Shown here: positions 50,434-57,569 of the stretch, piece by piece
Layout of the letters: each line of letters begins with the position of its first letter
Position numbering within the stretch: the first letter of the stretch is position 1
From: Candidatus Avimonas merdigallinarum
GTDB lineage: Bacteria > Bacillota > Clostridia > Oscillospirales > Acutalibacteraceae
Assembly: GCA_904377855.1 (NCBI GenBank)
Contig: CAJFGS010000015.1
Span: 1-57,569 of the forward strand
Reading direction: 5' to 3'
DNA: 57,569 bases
Translations under genes and position numbers: made by a program
The notes under the pieces: model-generated
Databases searched by the model: none
Told to the model about the DNA's origin: nothing
What the model saw: only the letters and a program-made list of their open reading frames with translations

Positions 50434-51231
50434 GTGGATACCATACGATTGGATGCTTTGGCGGCCAGGCAGTTCGCCGTCCCGCTGGAAGAAGCCGCCG
50501 CCCTCATCATGGCCGGGCGGGTGTATATCGGCCATGTGCCGGCGGACAAGCCGGGGGAGCCGGTTTCTCCGGATACGGTGCTGACCCTGCGGGAAAAGCC
50601 GCGCAAATACGCCAGCCGTTCCGGCTACAAGCTGGAAAAGGCGCTGCGCGCCTTCGGCGTCGATCCCGCCGGCCGGACCGCCTGCGATATCGGGGCGAGC
50701 AACGGCGGCTTTACCGACTGCCTGCTCCAGCACGGGGCCGCGCATGTCAGCGCGGTGGACGTGGCTTACGGGATCCTCGCCTGGGAACTGCGGCAGGACA
50801 AACGGGTCACCGTCCTGGAACGGACCAACGCCCGCCATCTGACGGCGGAGCAGATCGGCGGGCCATGCGATCTGGCGACTGCCGACGTATCGTTCATCTC
50901 CCTAAAGAAAATTTTTCCCGCCGTCGACCGGATCCTCCAGCCCGGCGGGGAAAGCATCGCCCTGGTAAAGCCCCAGTTTGAAGCCTCCCCCCGCCAGGTG
51001 GGGAAAAACGGCGTGCTGCGGGATCCGGCTTTTCTCCCGCCCCTGCTGCACGCCCTGGCGGAAGCGGCGGAGGAAAACGGGCTGCATCTGGCCGGGATGA
51101 CGGTCTCCCCGATCCACGGCACCAACGGCAACGTGGAATACCTCGCCCACTTCACCCGCCGTCCCGCGCTCAGCCGGGAGGAATGGCCCGCCTGCATTGA
51201 GCGGGCCGTCCGGGAACAGCCCGATTTGTAA
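50434..51231 (+). CDS. tlyA: TlyA family RNA methyltransferase
   Basis: A 265-residue S4-FtsJ protein. The S4 domain covers about 1-60; the SAM site is CDIGASNGGFTDCLL; Lys-Asp-Lys-Glu-type catalytic residues lie in RSGYKLEKAL, ADVSFISL and LVKPQFE. Mycobacterial TlyA 2'-O-methylates 16S and 23S rRNA; some Firmicutes homologues (YqxC) lie beside sporulation genes. GTG 50434 with AAGGAGGA upstream; the open frame upstream contains the promoter. It ends in tandem terminators. Confidence 0.93.
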   Translation: MDTIRLDALAARQFAVPLEEAAALIMAGRVYIGHVPADKPGEPVSPDTVLTLREKPRKYASRSGYKLEKALRAFGVDPAGRTACDIGASNGGFTDCLLQHGAAHVSAVDVAYGILAWELRQDKRVTVLERTNARHLTAEQIGGPCDLATADVSFISLKKIFPAVDRILQPGGESIALVKPQFEASPRQVGKNGVLRDPAFLPPLLHALAEAAEENGLHLAGMTVSPIHGTNGNVEYLAHFTRRPALSREEWPACIERAVREQPDL

Positions 51232-51447
51232 TTCGCCGGCCGCGCCGCCGGAGGCTTTTGATGCAGAAGCCTTCCAGGGCCTAGAAAGGGCCGGCGCCTC
51301 CCTGGCACGGAAGAGCGCGGAAAGGTGCCGGGCAATACGCCGCGCCTCTTCCCCGCTCCCCGCAAATGGAGCCCGCGCGATGCCGCAGCCGACGCAATAC
51401 GCCATCGCTTGCCGCGCGGCATGCTTTTGCAGAAGCTGTCCCTGCCG
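51232..51447. other. Gene-free region after tlyA
   Basis: About 215 nt with no supportable gene. The GC-rich plus-strand open frame through here is read across the terminator and is not a gene. Confidence 0.35.
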
Positions 51448-51475
51448 CCCCCGGCAAGACCGGGGCGTTTTCCTT
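51448..51475 (+). terminator. First tlyA terminator
   Basis: A 6-7-bp GC stem around CAAGA (51449-51454 with 51460-51465), then GTTTTCCTTT on the plus strand. It lies 3 nt before the larger bidirectional hairpin. Confidence 0.55.
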
Positions 51476-51478
51476 TGG

Positions 51479-51531
51479 CAGATAAAACAAACCCCGGCGG
51501 AGCAGCCCTCCGCCGGGGTTTGTTTTATCTG
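51479..51531. terminator. Bidirectional terminator, 24-bp perfect stem
   Basis: Bases 51479-51502 pair fully with 51508-51531 around a 5-nt loop. The outer arms are A/T-rich so that each strand carries a TTTGTTTTATCT tail. It separates the convergent tlyA and TPM genes. Confidence 0.93.
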
Positions 51532-51547
51532 TGATTATCCGGCCCGG

Positions 51548-52342
51548 CTAGAACCCGCGGGAACTGCCGCCCCCGCCGAAGCTGCCGCCCCCGCCGCTGA
51601 AGCCCCCGCCGCCGGAGCCGCCTCCAAAGCCGCCGCCGCGTCCGCCGAAGCCCCCATGCCCTCCGAAAAAGATAAAGGGCGGGCCGCCGCGCCGGTTGCG
51701 CCCGAACACAAGGACGGCAATAAGGATTAGGAGGAAGGGCAGCGCCACCACGAGATCCGCTACCTCGTTGTCCGATTCCTCCGGCTCCGGGGAAACCGGG
51801 ACGTAATCGTCGTCCAGCGGCTCCTGCCCGTACTCGATATACACCTCGTTCACCAGGGAACGGTAGGCTTTCCGCATCCCGGCCGAATAATCCCCTTCCT
51901 TAAAATCCGGGGTGGCGTAGGTGTCCAGGATCCGGCCGGTCTTCGCGTCGTTGAGCGCGCCCTCCAGCCCGTAGCCTACCTCAATGCTGACCTGCCGGTC
52001 CTCGGTCGCCAACAGGAGAAGGACGCCGTTGTCCTCGTCCTCCTGGCCAATCCCCCAGCGGCGGCCCAGTTCCAGCGCATATTGCCGGATATCCTCCCCG
52101 TCCGTGGTGGGGACGGTCACCGCCACCACCTGCGCGCCGGTCTTTTCCTGCAGCTCGGCCCCCAGCGCGTAGATCTCGTCCGCGTCGGCCGCGGAAAGCA
52201 CCCCGGCGAAATCGTTGACGAAGAACCGGTTGGTCGGCTCATACTCCGTCCCGGCCGCATTGGCCGCCGTACCCGCCGTCAGCAGCGCCGACAGGAGCAA
52301 AACCAGCACGGGCAGGAACGGCAGCCATTTTCTCCTCCTCAT
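51548..52342 (-). CDS. TPM domain membrane protein
   Basis: A 264-residue protein with a signal peptide (1-29), an extracytoplasmic TPM domain (about 35-170, FVNDFAGVLSAADADEIYALG), a membrane helix (about 198-214), and a C-terminal Gly/Ser/Phe-rich tail (SGGGGFSGGGGS type). TPM proteins are commonly encoded with LemA, as here. The family has been linked to envelope assembly or photosystem assembly in plants; the bacterial role is unclear. It starts 25 nt after lemA. Confidence 0.92.
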   Translation of the reverse strand: MRRRKWLPFLPVLVLLLSALLTAGTAANAAGTEYEPTNRFFVNDFAGVLSAADADEIYALGAELQEKTGAQVVAVTVPTTDGEDIRQYALELGRRWGIGQEDEDNGVLLLLATEDRQVSIEVGYGLEGALNDAKTGRILDTYATPDFKEGDYSAGMRKAYRSLVNEVYIEYGQEPLDDDYVPVSPEPEESDNEVADLVVALPFLLILIAVLVFGRNRRGGPPFIFFGGHGGFGGRGGGFGGGSGGGGFSGGGGSFGGGGSSRGF

Positions 52343-52367
52343 GGGCGTCGTCCCCCTCTCCCGGCCG

Positions 52368-52943
52368 TCAGAAGCTTACTTCCGGAACCGAGTCCGCGCC
52401 CTCGCTGCTTTCAAACAGTTCGGCCGGTTCAAAACCGAACATCCCGGCGATAATGTTGGAGGGGAAGCGGCGGATTTTTACGTTGTACGCCTGCACCGCG
52501 TCGTTGTAGTCCCGGCGGACCTGCGCAATCCGGTTTTCGGTGCCGGCCAGCTCGTCCTGCAGGCCGATGAAGTTCTGATCCGCTTTCAGGTCGGGATAAT
52601 TCTCCACAATCACCATCAGGCGGTTGAGCGCGCTGGTCAGCTCGCCGTTCGCCTCGTCCATCTCCTCCAGGGAGGTGGCGCCGCTCAGCTTGGCGCGGGC
52701 TTCCGCCAGGGCGGTGAAAATTTCCTCTTCATGCGCGGCATATCCCTTGACCGTATTCACCAGGTTCGGGATAAGGTCGCTGCGGCGCTGCAGCTGGGTT
52801 TCGATGTTGCTGGCCTGGGTCTGCACCGCCTGCTCCCCGTCCACCAGCCCGTTGTAGGTGGAAACGCCCCACCCCACCACGAGGATCACCACAAGCAGGA
52901 GGCCGCCGAGGACCCCCAGCAGAATCTTCGTATTCTTCTTCAT
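52368..52943 (-). CDS. lemA: LemA family protein
   Basis: A 191-residue protein with an N-terminal membrane helix (about 6-26), the outside-facing end, and a helical LemA domain (NGLVDGEQAVQTQASNIETQ; RRSDLIPNLVNTVKGYA; RRFPSNIIAGMFGF). Function is not settled; it is nearly always next to a TPM-domain gene. GAAGGAG lies 12 nt before the ATG. Confidence 0.94.
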   Translation of the reverse strand: MKKNTKILLGVLGGLLLVVILVVGWGVSTYNGLVDGEQAVQTQASNIETQLQRRSDLIPNLVNTVKGYAAHEEEIFTALAEARAKLSGATSLEEMDEANGELTSALNRLMVIVENYPDLKADQNFIGLQDELAGTENRIAQVRRDYNDAVQAYNVKIRRFPSNIIAGMFGFEPAELFESSEGADSVPEVSF

Positions 52944-53013
52944 TGACGTTCAGACTCCTTCACAATTCTCTCAATTTATCGGATATTCTGCCCGGATTCA
53001 CCCGGGTGATTTT

Positions 53014-53042
53014 ATCATACCGTATCTTCCCTCCCGCCGCAA
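53014..53042 (-). promoter_or_regulatory. lemA-TPM promoter
   Basis: On the minus strand, TTGCGG (53037-53042) and TATGAT (53014-53019), spacing 17, about 70 nt upstream of lemA. Confidence 0.6.
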
Positions 53043-53202
53043 GGCGTCCGCGCCGAAATTAACGAATCTTTCATAAAGAGCCCGGCGCGGGGCTTTCAGC
53101 GGGCTCCTGCTTCGTCCCCCTTTTCCTCGCCGGTCATAACCCCGCACCCGCCCCCATAGACTGGAAGCGGAGAAAGCATCGGGAAAGAAAGGGGCGGCAG
53201 CT

Positions 53203-54069
53203 ATGGGGTTCGGGATCGCTTTGGCCGGGGGAGGGACGCGGGGCGCCGCGCATGTAGGGGTGCTGCTGGCTTTGGCCGAAGCCGGGCTGTATCCCTCCGC
53301 CGTCGCGGGCGCCAGCGCGGGAGGGATCGTGGGCGGGTTGTACGCCGCCGGGATTTCCCCCGAACGCCTGAAGCATATCCTGCTCTCCCTGTCCCGCAGC
53401 GGGCGGGAACTGGTGGATCCGGATATCAAGGGGCTCCTGCGCGCGCTGCTGCAGCTCCTCACCCGGCGGCCGGTCACCATGCAGGGGCTGATCAAGGGGG
53501 AACGGCTGGAGCGGTTCCTCTGCTCCCTGACCGGCGGGAAGGCCATGCACGATCTCAGCATCCGCACCGTCATCCCCGCCGTGGACATCCGCACCGGCGA
53601 AACCATCGCCTATACCAACACCCTGGCCGGGGTGCGCCCCGTGCCCCGCGTGCGCTGGAGCACCGAATTCCCGCTCTGCCGTGCTATCCGGGCGAGCGCC
53701 GCTTTCCCGGCGGTTTTCCGGCCGGTAACGCAGGACGCCTGCTGCCTGGTGGACGGCGGGCTGACCGACAACCTGCCGGTCACCCTCCTGCTTGCGGCGG
53801 GAGAGCCGCAGGTGCTGGCGGTGGACGTGTCGGAGGAATATGAGCCGCCCGAAGGCGAGGGCGTCATCGACATCGTCTCCCATTCCCTGACCATCCTCAC
53901 CACCCGGCTCAGGGAATATGTCGCACGGGGAGAAACCCTCCTCCTCCATCCCCGCCTGCCCGAAAAGGCCGGGCTGCTGACCTTCCGCGAAATGGCTGGC
54001 TGCATGGAGGCAGGGTATCAGCAGACCAAGGAGCAGATCCCGCTCATCCGGGCGGTGTTCGGCTCCTGA
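53203..54069 (+). CDS. Patatin-like phospholipase
   Basis: A 288-residue serine acyl hydrolase acting on lipids. The oxyanion loop GGGTRGAAH, the nucleophile motif GASAG (Ser about 39) and the catalytic Asp motif DGG (LVDGGLTDNLPV) are all present, so it should be active. Resembles the RssA/YchK group of cytoplasmic patatins. AAAGGGGCGG precedes the ATG. No signal peptide. Confidence 0.92.
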   Translation: MGFGIALAGGGTRGAAHVGVLLALAEAGLYPSAVAGASAGGIVGGLYAAGISPERLKHILLSLSRSGRELVDPDIKGLLRALLQLLTRRPVTMQGLIKGERLERFLCSLTGGKAMHDLSIRTVIPAVDIRTGETIAYTNTLAGVRPVPRVRWSTEFPLCRAIRASAAFPAVFRPVTQDACCLVDGGLTDNLPVTLLLAAGEPQVLAVDVSEEYEPPEGEGVIDIVSHSLTILTTRLREYVARGETLLLHPRLPEKAGLLTFREMAGCMEAGYQQTKEQIPLIRAVFGS

Positions 54070-54216
54070 AGGCCCGGGCCGGCCCCCTTTGGCGGGAAGC
54101 CCTGGAGCGGGAAGCGGGGCAACCTGCCGGGCGCCTCTCCCCCCGCCGGGCTCAACGTGCGGCAGGCCGTCGGCGGGAAGCCCGCATGCGGCCTCCGCCG
54201 ATAATCAAAGATGAAA

Positions 54217-54263
54217 AAACAGGACGGCCCTCCGCTTTAGCATGCGGCGGAGCCGTCCTGTTT
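54217..54263. terminator. Bidirectional terminator
   Basis: An 11-bp outer stem (54217-54227 with 54253-54263) and a 6-bp inner stem. On the minus strand it is followed by six T, on the plus strand by TTTAT. It lies between convergent genes; the rest of 54070-54324 is empty. Confidence 0.85.
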
Positions 54264-54324
54264 ATGCGCGGGACAGGGCCGGCGCGTTCCGCCCTGCCGC
54301 AGAGAGCGGGACACGGCCGGCCGG

Positions 54325-55149
54325 TCAGGCGCAGAGCTCTTCCAGGGTTCCGAACCGGTAGCCGGCTTCCTCCCACTTGGTCAGCAGCTCATCCAGGATG
54401 GCGGCGTTGGTTTCGGAGGTGCTGTGCAAGAGGACCACCGCGCCGGGATGGATCCGGGGCAGAAGCTTGCCGAACGCTTCCTCCCGCGTCGGCTGATCAT
54501 CCACGTACCAGTCCACATACGCAAGGCTCCAGAAAACGGTGGTATAGCCCAGTTCCTTCGCCTGCTTCAGGTTTTCCTCGCTGTACTTCCCCTGCGGCGG
54601 GCGGTAGAACTTGGGCATTTCCTGCCCAGTGGTTTCCCGGTAGAGATCCTCCAGCTGCTGCAGTTCCCCCTGGAAGGCGGCCTTATCCGAAATTTTGGAC
54701 ATATCCGGGTGATGATAGGTGTGGTTGGCCACGATATGCCCCTCCGCCGCCATGCGCTTCACCAAATCGGGCGCCGTCTGGATATAATTCCCCACCACAA
54801 AAAAAGCGGCCTTGACGTCGTGCTTTTTCAGCGTATCCAAAATGGACGGGGTATATCCGTTTTCATAGCCGGCGTCGAAGGTCAGGTAAATCACCTTTTC
54901 CTCCGTCCCGCCGGCGTAATAGGCGTCGTACTGCCGGAGGAAATCGGCCGAGGCGTTTCCAATCGGCGTTTTCCCGTTCTCCTGAAAGCTCAGGCCCCAG
55001 TTGGTGTTCGCGGCGGCCGCGGCCGCCGGGGGCGAAGCGCCGGCCGAAACGCAGGCCACGCCAATAGGGACCGCCAGCGCCAGGCAGCAGGCCAGCGCGC
55101 CAAGCAGGTGTTTTCCTCTTACCACCGCATACATTGTCCTCACCATCAT
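54325..55149 (-). CDS. Polysaccharide deacetylase, PdaA-like
   Basis: A 274-residue NodB-type deacetylase with an N-terminal membrane or signal segment (about 15-36). Motifs are TFDAGYENGYT (catalytic Asp), NHTYHHPDM (HXXXH zinc ligands), RPPQGKYSEE and LLHSTSETNAA. The TFDAGYENG form and short length match PdaA, which deacetylates MurNAc to make muramic delta-lactam in spore cortex. The start is unsure: ATG 55149 or 55146, with weak SDs; an in-frame GTG at 55209 has none. Consistent with spoIIR in the window. Confidence 0.88.
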   Translation of the reverse strand: MMVRTMYAVVRGKHLLGALACCLALAVPIGVACVSAGASPPAAAAAANTNWGLSFQENGKTPIGNASADFLRQYDAYYAGGTEEKVIYLTFDAGYENGYTPSILDTLKKHDVKAAFFVVGNYIQTAPDLVKRMAAEGHIVANHTYHHPDMSKISDKAAFQGELQQLEDLYRETTGQEMPKFYRPPQGKYSEENLKQAKELGYTTVFWSLAYVDWYVDDQPTREEAFGKLLPRIHPGAVVLLHSTSETNAAILDELLTKWEEAGYRFGTLEELCA

Positions 55150-55260
55150 TTCTCTGAAATTTGCGACGGGTTCTTTCCAATGGATCGTATGCGGCGAGGG
55201 CTTTTCCACATAACCGGCCGGAACCGAAAAAAGGGGCGGCCTTCCCCTCCATAAGCAAAG

Positions 55261-55288
55261 GCCCCCGGCGGTTGTATCCGCCGGGGGC
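55261..55288 (-). terminator. Terminator after lipoprotein gene
   Basis: An 11-bp GC stem (55261-55271 with 55278-55288), 6-nt loop; the minus-strand tail is CTTTGCTT. Confidence 0.65.
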
Positions 55289-55320
55289 TGCCGCCGTCTC
55301 CGGGAAGAAAACGGGCTTCT

Positions 55321-55839
55321 TTATAAACGTTCCAGAATCAGCAGGGCCATCTGGCGGGCCGCCGTCAGGCATTCGTCGGCGCTTTTCCCCTGGATGTCCG
55401 CCGTGACGCTGAGCATGTATCCCTGCCCATACGCCACCAGCTGCTTTGACTGCGGGCTCCAGACAGCCGCGTCCCCGAGGTTGGGGGAATCCACGGCGTC
55501 CTCATACAGGGCGGCCGTCGAGTCGTATATGTCGCGCGAGCATTCCCGGAGGCTGATTTCCGCCACGTTCTGCGCGTCGGCCGACGCGTAATGGGCGACC
55601 GTCCCCGCGTCATAGGACTGCGGCTCCCCGACCTCTACCCCCAGCGCGTCGCTTACCTCCGCAACCGTCAGCAGGCTGGTCACGTCCACATCCAGCATCG
55701 GCGGCGCGGTTTCCGTGGTGGTCGGCACCGTCGAGGAGGGCGTATCCTCCTCCGCCTTTTCGCATCCGGAAAAGGCCAGGACCGGCAGGGCCAGCAGCAC
55801 CGTCCCCAAGACGGCGCCGCGCAAACGCTTTCTTTTCAT
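55321..55839 (-). CDS. Putative lipoprotein, unknown function
   Basis: A 172-residue protein with a lipoprotein signal (MKRKRLRG, then a hydrophobic stretch ending LAFSGC, Cys about 24), a Thr/Ser-rich linker (about 30-45) and a soluble domain with LLTVAEVSDALGVEVGEP. The latter looks like the DUF3558-type 'LLT..EVS.ALG' domain seen in some lipoproteins, but this is only a likeness. ATG 55839 is used; an ATG at 55851 abuts the GGAAAGGA SD. Precedes the deacetylase gene but is separated from it by a terminator. Confidence 0.7.
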   Translation of the reverse strand: MKRKRLRGAVLGTVLLALPVLAFSGCEKAEEDTPSSTVPTTTETAPPMLDVDVTSLLTVAEVSDALGVEVGEPQSYDAGTVAHYASADAQNVAEISLRECSRDIYDSTAALYEDAVDSPNLGDAAVWSPQSKQLVAYGQGYMLSVTADIQGKSADECLTAARQMALLILERL

Positions 55840-56041
55840 CTCTATGACCATTCCTTTCCGCCTGTTTCTGACCAGTTCTGTTTTTTGCCGCTGCGCGCGG
55901 CGTTGTTTTCGGGCGTCCTTCCCGCGGCAGCCAGCCGGGCCCAGCCGCAGAAGCCGGAGACGCTCCCCGCTCAATCCGGGCCTGCCGGGCAGCGGCGGGC
56001 GGAGAGAAGGCGCCTGTTCGCCGCGGCTCTTTTTCAATGTT

Positions 56042-56070
56042 ATTCTACCATAAAGGAAGGAAGGGGGCAA
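56042..56070 (-). promoter_or_regulatory. Promoter of lipoprotein gene
   Basis: On the minus strand, TTGCCC (56065-56070) and TAGAAT (56042-56047) with 17-nt spacing and a TG extension. It implies a leader of about 195 nt; 55840-56041 holds no gene. Confidence 0.6.
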
Positions 56071-56218
56071 GCGCCCCTTTTCTTTTCTATATTTTTCATT
56101 TCCCTTTTTGACAGCGTCTGGGCGGACGCGGGGCCGCCGGCAGGGCGCAAGCTGCCGGCAGAAATCCGGCGGAAAAGGGACAGACGTCCCCCCTCTTCCT
56201 TTTCCCCGGAATTTATGA

Positions 56219-56224
56219 TATACT
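56219..56224 (+). promoter_or_regulatory. Possible -10 for DUF4364 gene
   Basis: TATACT at 56219-56224 is preceded by TATGA, an extended -10; the -35 is poor. It is about 140 nt before the gene. Confidence 0.4.
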
Positions 56225-56362
56225 ATTATCTATCACAGGATTATCAGACAGCGCATGGAATCAGCGGGAGGAGTCGCAGCAGCTTCGGGTTCTGCGCTTC
56301 CGACCTGGCGGGCTTTCCGTTTTCAAGCCAACGAACGGGCGGGACGGCCCGCAAAGAAAGGA

Positions 56363-56968
56363 ATGGCCTACGCAATGGGCGATCAGCAGATTTTCTCCGA
56401 CGGGGTGGAGCCGGGTGGGCTGCGCACCAGCCAGGAGATCAAAATCCTCGTCTGCTATATGCTTCTCGGGGCGGGGGAACCCATGCCCCGGCAGGCGGTG
56501 CTGGAGATTATCTCCGGGAACGGGATGGCGAATTTTTTTGAAACCGGCAGCGCAATTGACGAGTTGATCCGGCTTGGGCATGTGACGGAAAGCGACGACG
56601 GCCGCCTGACGCTCGCCGATACCGGCCGCCAGGTGGCGGATACCCTTTCGGGGATGATCCCGTATACCCTGCGAGAGCGCTCGGTAAAGTCCGCGCTTCA
56701 GCTGCTCACCCGCATCCGGCGGGAGCGGGAGAACACCGTCACCATCGAAAAGCTGTCCCATGGGTACAACGTCACCTGCTCGATCGACGACGGCGAGCAC
56801 CCGCTGTTGTCGTTTACCCTGCGGGTGGCGGACGATCTGCAAGCGCAGATGATCCGTGAAAACTTTCTGAACGATCCGGTGCTGCTGTACCGCAGCCTGC
56901 TCGCCATCCTGAGCGGGGACGCCCGGATCTCCATCGAGGACACCCGGATCACCATCGACTTGAAATAG
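56363..56968 (+). CDS. DUF4364 family protein
   Basis: A protein of about 201 residues with a winged-helix-like N-terminal domain (LRTSQEIKILVCYMLLGAG; ELIRLGHVTESDDGRLTLADTG) and a C-terminal alpha/beta domain (EKLSHGYNVTCSIDDGEHPLLSFTLRV). It matches the DUF4364 family common in Clostridia, probably DNA-binding. ATG 56363 directly abuts GAAAGGA, and ATG 56375 is 12 nt after it; both are possible. The frame continues upstream to 56255 without an SD. Confidence 0.87.
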   Translation: MAYAMGDQQIFSDGVEPGGLRTSQEIKILVCYMLLGAGEPMPRQAVLEIISGNGMANFFETGSAIDELIRLGHVTESDDGRLTLADTGRQVADTLSGMIPYTLRERSVKSALQLLTRIRRERENTVTIEKLSHGYNVTCSIDDGEHPLLSFTLRVADDLQAQMIRENFLNDPVLLYRSLLAILSGDARISIEDTRITIDLK

Positions 56969-56980
56969 TGCAATTTCCGG

Positions 56981-57009
56981 TTGACAACCCGGCAGGAAAA
57001 TGGTATGAT
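56981..57009 (+). promoter_or_regulatory. tRNA-Ser promoter
   Basis: TTGACA (56981-56986), 17-nt spacer, TATGAT (57004-57009). Strong match, placed 19 nt before the first tRNA. Confidence 0.85.
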
Positions 57010-57028
57010 AATCTGCGTCAATCGATGC

Positions 57029-57115
57029 GGAGAGGTGTCCGAGCGGTTTAAGGAGCTGGTCTTGAAAACCAGTGACTCGTCAGAGCCAAGGGTTCGAATC
57101 CCTTCCTCTCCGCCA
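57029..57115 (+). tRNA. tRNA-Ser (UGA)
   Basis: A class II tRNA of 87 nt. The acceptor strands GGAGAGG and CCTCTCC pair; the anticodon stem-loop CTGGT-CTTGAAA-ACCAG gives anticodon TGA; a long variable arm, a TTCGAAT T-loop and an encoded CCA end follow. Confidence 0.97.
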
Positions 57116-57159
57116 AACATCTCTTAAAATTTCATATCGAACTGGCAAATCACTAGCAT

Positions 57160-57250
57160 GGAGAAGTACTCAAGTTGGTGACGAGGCGCCCCTGCTAAGG
57201 GCGTAGGTCGGGTAACCGGCGCGAGGGTTCGAGTCCCTCCTTCTCCGCCA
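57160..57250 (+). tRNA. tRNA-Ser (GCU)
   Basis: A class II tRNA of 91 nt with GGAGAAG/CTTCTCC acceptor, anticodon loop CTGCTAA (anticodon GCT), long variable arm, T-loop TTCGAGT and encoded CCA. It is 44 nt after tRNA-Ser(UGA) and probably shares its promoter. Confidence 0.97.
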
Positions 57251-57279
57251 GAAAGGTTGCATAAAATAGATGCAGCCAC

Positions 57280-57308
57280 AAAAAACCTCGATTTTATCGA
57301 GGTTTTTT
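57280..57308 (+). terminator. Terminator of tRNA-Ser operon
   Basis: A 12-bp stem (57280-57291 with 57297-57308) with A6/T6 outer arms; works in both directions, 30 nt after the second tRNA. Confidence 0.9.
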
Positions 57309-57376
57309 GCTATATATGGGCTCAAAAAACAATAGGGTTGACTCACAGATGAAAAAGCCCTTTTTCGATGATTTTA

Positions 57377-57391
57377 GAGAGTTGAACTCTC
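57377..57391. repeat. 7-bp inverted repeat
   Basis: GAGAGTT and AACTCTC around a central G, inside an AT-rich stretch (57309-57413) without a gene. It could be a protein-binding or recombination site. Confidence 0.4.
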
Positions 57392-57413
57392 GTACAACCG
57401 GATATAGAACCGT

Positions 57414-57449
57414 AAAGGCAGATAGATGAAAAATCTATCTGCCTTTTTT
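57414..57449 (+). terminator. Terminator-like hairpin in AT-rich right end
   Basis: A 14-bp stem (57414-57427 with 57433-57446), GAAAA loop, T6 tail. No gene lies between it and the tRNA terminator, so it may end a small RNA or a gene lost by rearrangement. Confidence 0.85.
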
Positions 57450-57452
57450 GCT

Positions 57453-57486
57453 GCCCGGAGTTTTGCAAAAGACTCCGGGCTTTTTT
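57453..57486 (+). terminator. Second terminator-like hairpin, tandem
   Basis: GCCCGGAGT (57453-57461) pairs with ACTCCGGGC (57472-57480), followed by TTTTTT. It begins only 4 nt after the preceding one. Confidence 0.85.
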
Positions 57487-57512
57487 CATTTCACAAAAAG
57501 GAGAAAACCAAA

Positions 57513-57569
57513 ATGTATTTTACCAATACACCTTCCCTCAACAGCATGGAAGCGATCATGAAACAGCCG
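57513..57569 (+). CDS. Start of an unknown gene (cut by window end)
   Basis: An ATG at 57513 with AAAAAGGAG 10 nt upstream opens a frame that runs to the window edge, MYFTNTPSLN and 9 more residues. The composition is AT-richer than neighbouring genes. I do not recognise it; short proteins with similar starts occur in Firmicutes conjugative elements, but this is a loose likeness. Confidence 0.55.
   Translation, partial: MYFTNTPSLNSMEAIMKQP

Noticed and set aside
51197-51730. Plus-strand frame after tlyA encoding an Ala-rich protein
   Set aside because: Runs through the 24-bp bidirectional terminator and opposite the Gly-rich tail of the TPM protein; the repetitive translation is the antisense of Gly codons.
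1-57569. CRISPR arrays, transposases, integrases, rRNA genes
   Set aside because: No regularly spaced direct repeats, no recombinase motifs in any convincing ORF, and no rRNA-like sequence were seen.

Overview
The window is chromosomal DNA from a GC-rich, endospore-forming member of the Clostridia, most like the Oscillospiraceae/Ruminococcaceae. The signs are SpoIIR, a PdaA-type polysaccharide deacetylase, a V/A-type ATPase operon, and a SepF/YlmH/DivIVA division cluster with a Gram-positive gene order. SD sequences are AGGAGG-like, and many promoters match sigma-A consensus with 17-nt spacing. Almost everything is core genome. I see no transposase, integrase, CRISPR array or rRNA.

Layout. 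1-460: AT-richer DNA with a broken tRNA-Leu(CAA)-like half, then the pyrB promoter. 482-2364 (+): pyrB carrying a PyrI-like zinc tail, a flavin reductase-like protein, and a FeoB-associated Cys-rich peptide. 2537-9422 (-): rnr, secG, spoIIR, ispE, an aminotransferase, an Lrp regulator and a HisJ-type phosphatase. 9640-11353 (+): an ACT protein and a DUF711/UPF0210 protein. 11398-20858 (+): the complete V-type ATPase operon, with hairpins in its leader and between subunits F and E. 21004-22541 (+): an ECF sigma factor with a membrane-anchored partner. 22705-29395 (-): a Cof phosphatase, rluD, lspA, divIVA, ylmH, sepF, yggS and an HlyD-like protein. 29521-37338 (-): miaA, mutL, mutS, ylbF and miaB, read as miaB to miaA from a strong promoter. 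37665-42393 (-): rrf2, rpoD, dnaG and dgt, the macromolecular-synthesis type operon. 42800-44480 (-): a HAD phosphatase, yigZ and rpmE.

44634-45912 (+): a DAHP synthase gene (aroF) behind a strong promoter, a 38-codon leader ORF with a Tyr/Phe codon cluster and a factor-independent terminator. This looks like a classical aromatic-amino-acid attenuator and is the most interesting regulatory signal in the window. 45909-50163 (-): a DUF2500-like protein, an ATP-grasp protein, a CDF transporter, a Cof phosphatase and a NUDIX hydrolase. 50434-51231 (+): tlyA. 51548-52943 (-): a TPM-domain protein and LemA. 53203-54069 (+): a patatin-like phospholipase. 54325-55839 (-): a polysaccharide deacetylase and a lipoprotein. 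56363-56968 (+): a DUF4364 protein.

57029-57250 holds tRNA-Ser(UGA) and tRNA-Ser(GCU). The sequence then turns AT-rich, carries three terminators in about 200 nt, and ends in the first 19 codons of an unknown gene. Both edges of the window (a tRNA-Leu remnant on the left, tRNA-Ser on the right) look like junctions with mobile or recently rearranged DNA, but no recombinase is visible inside the window.
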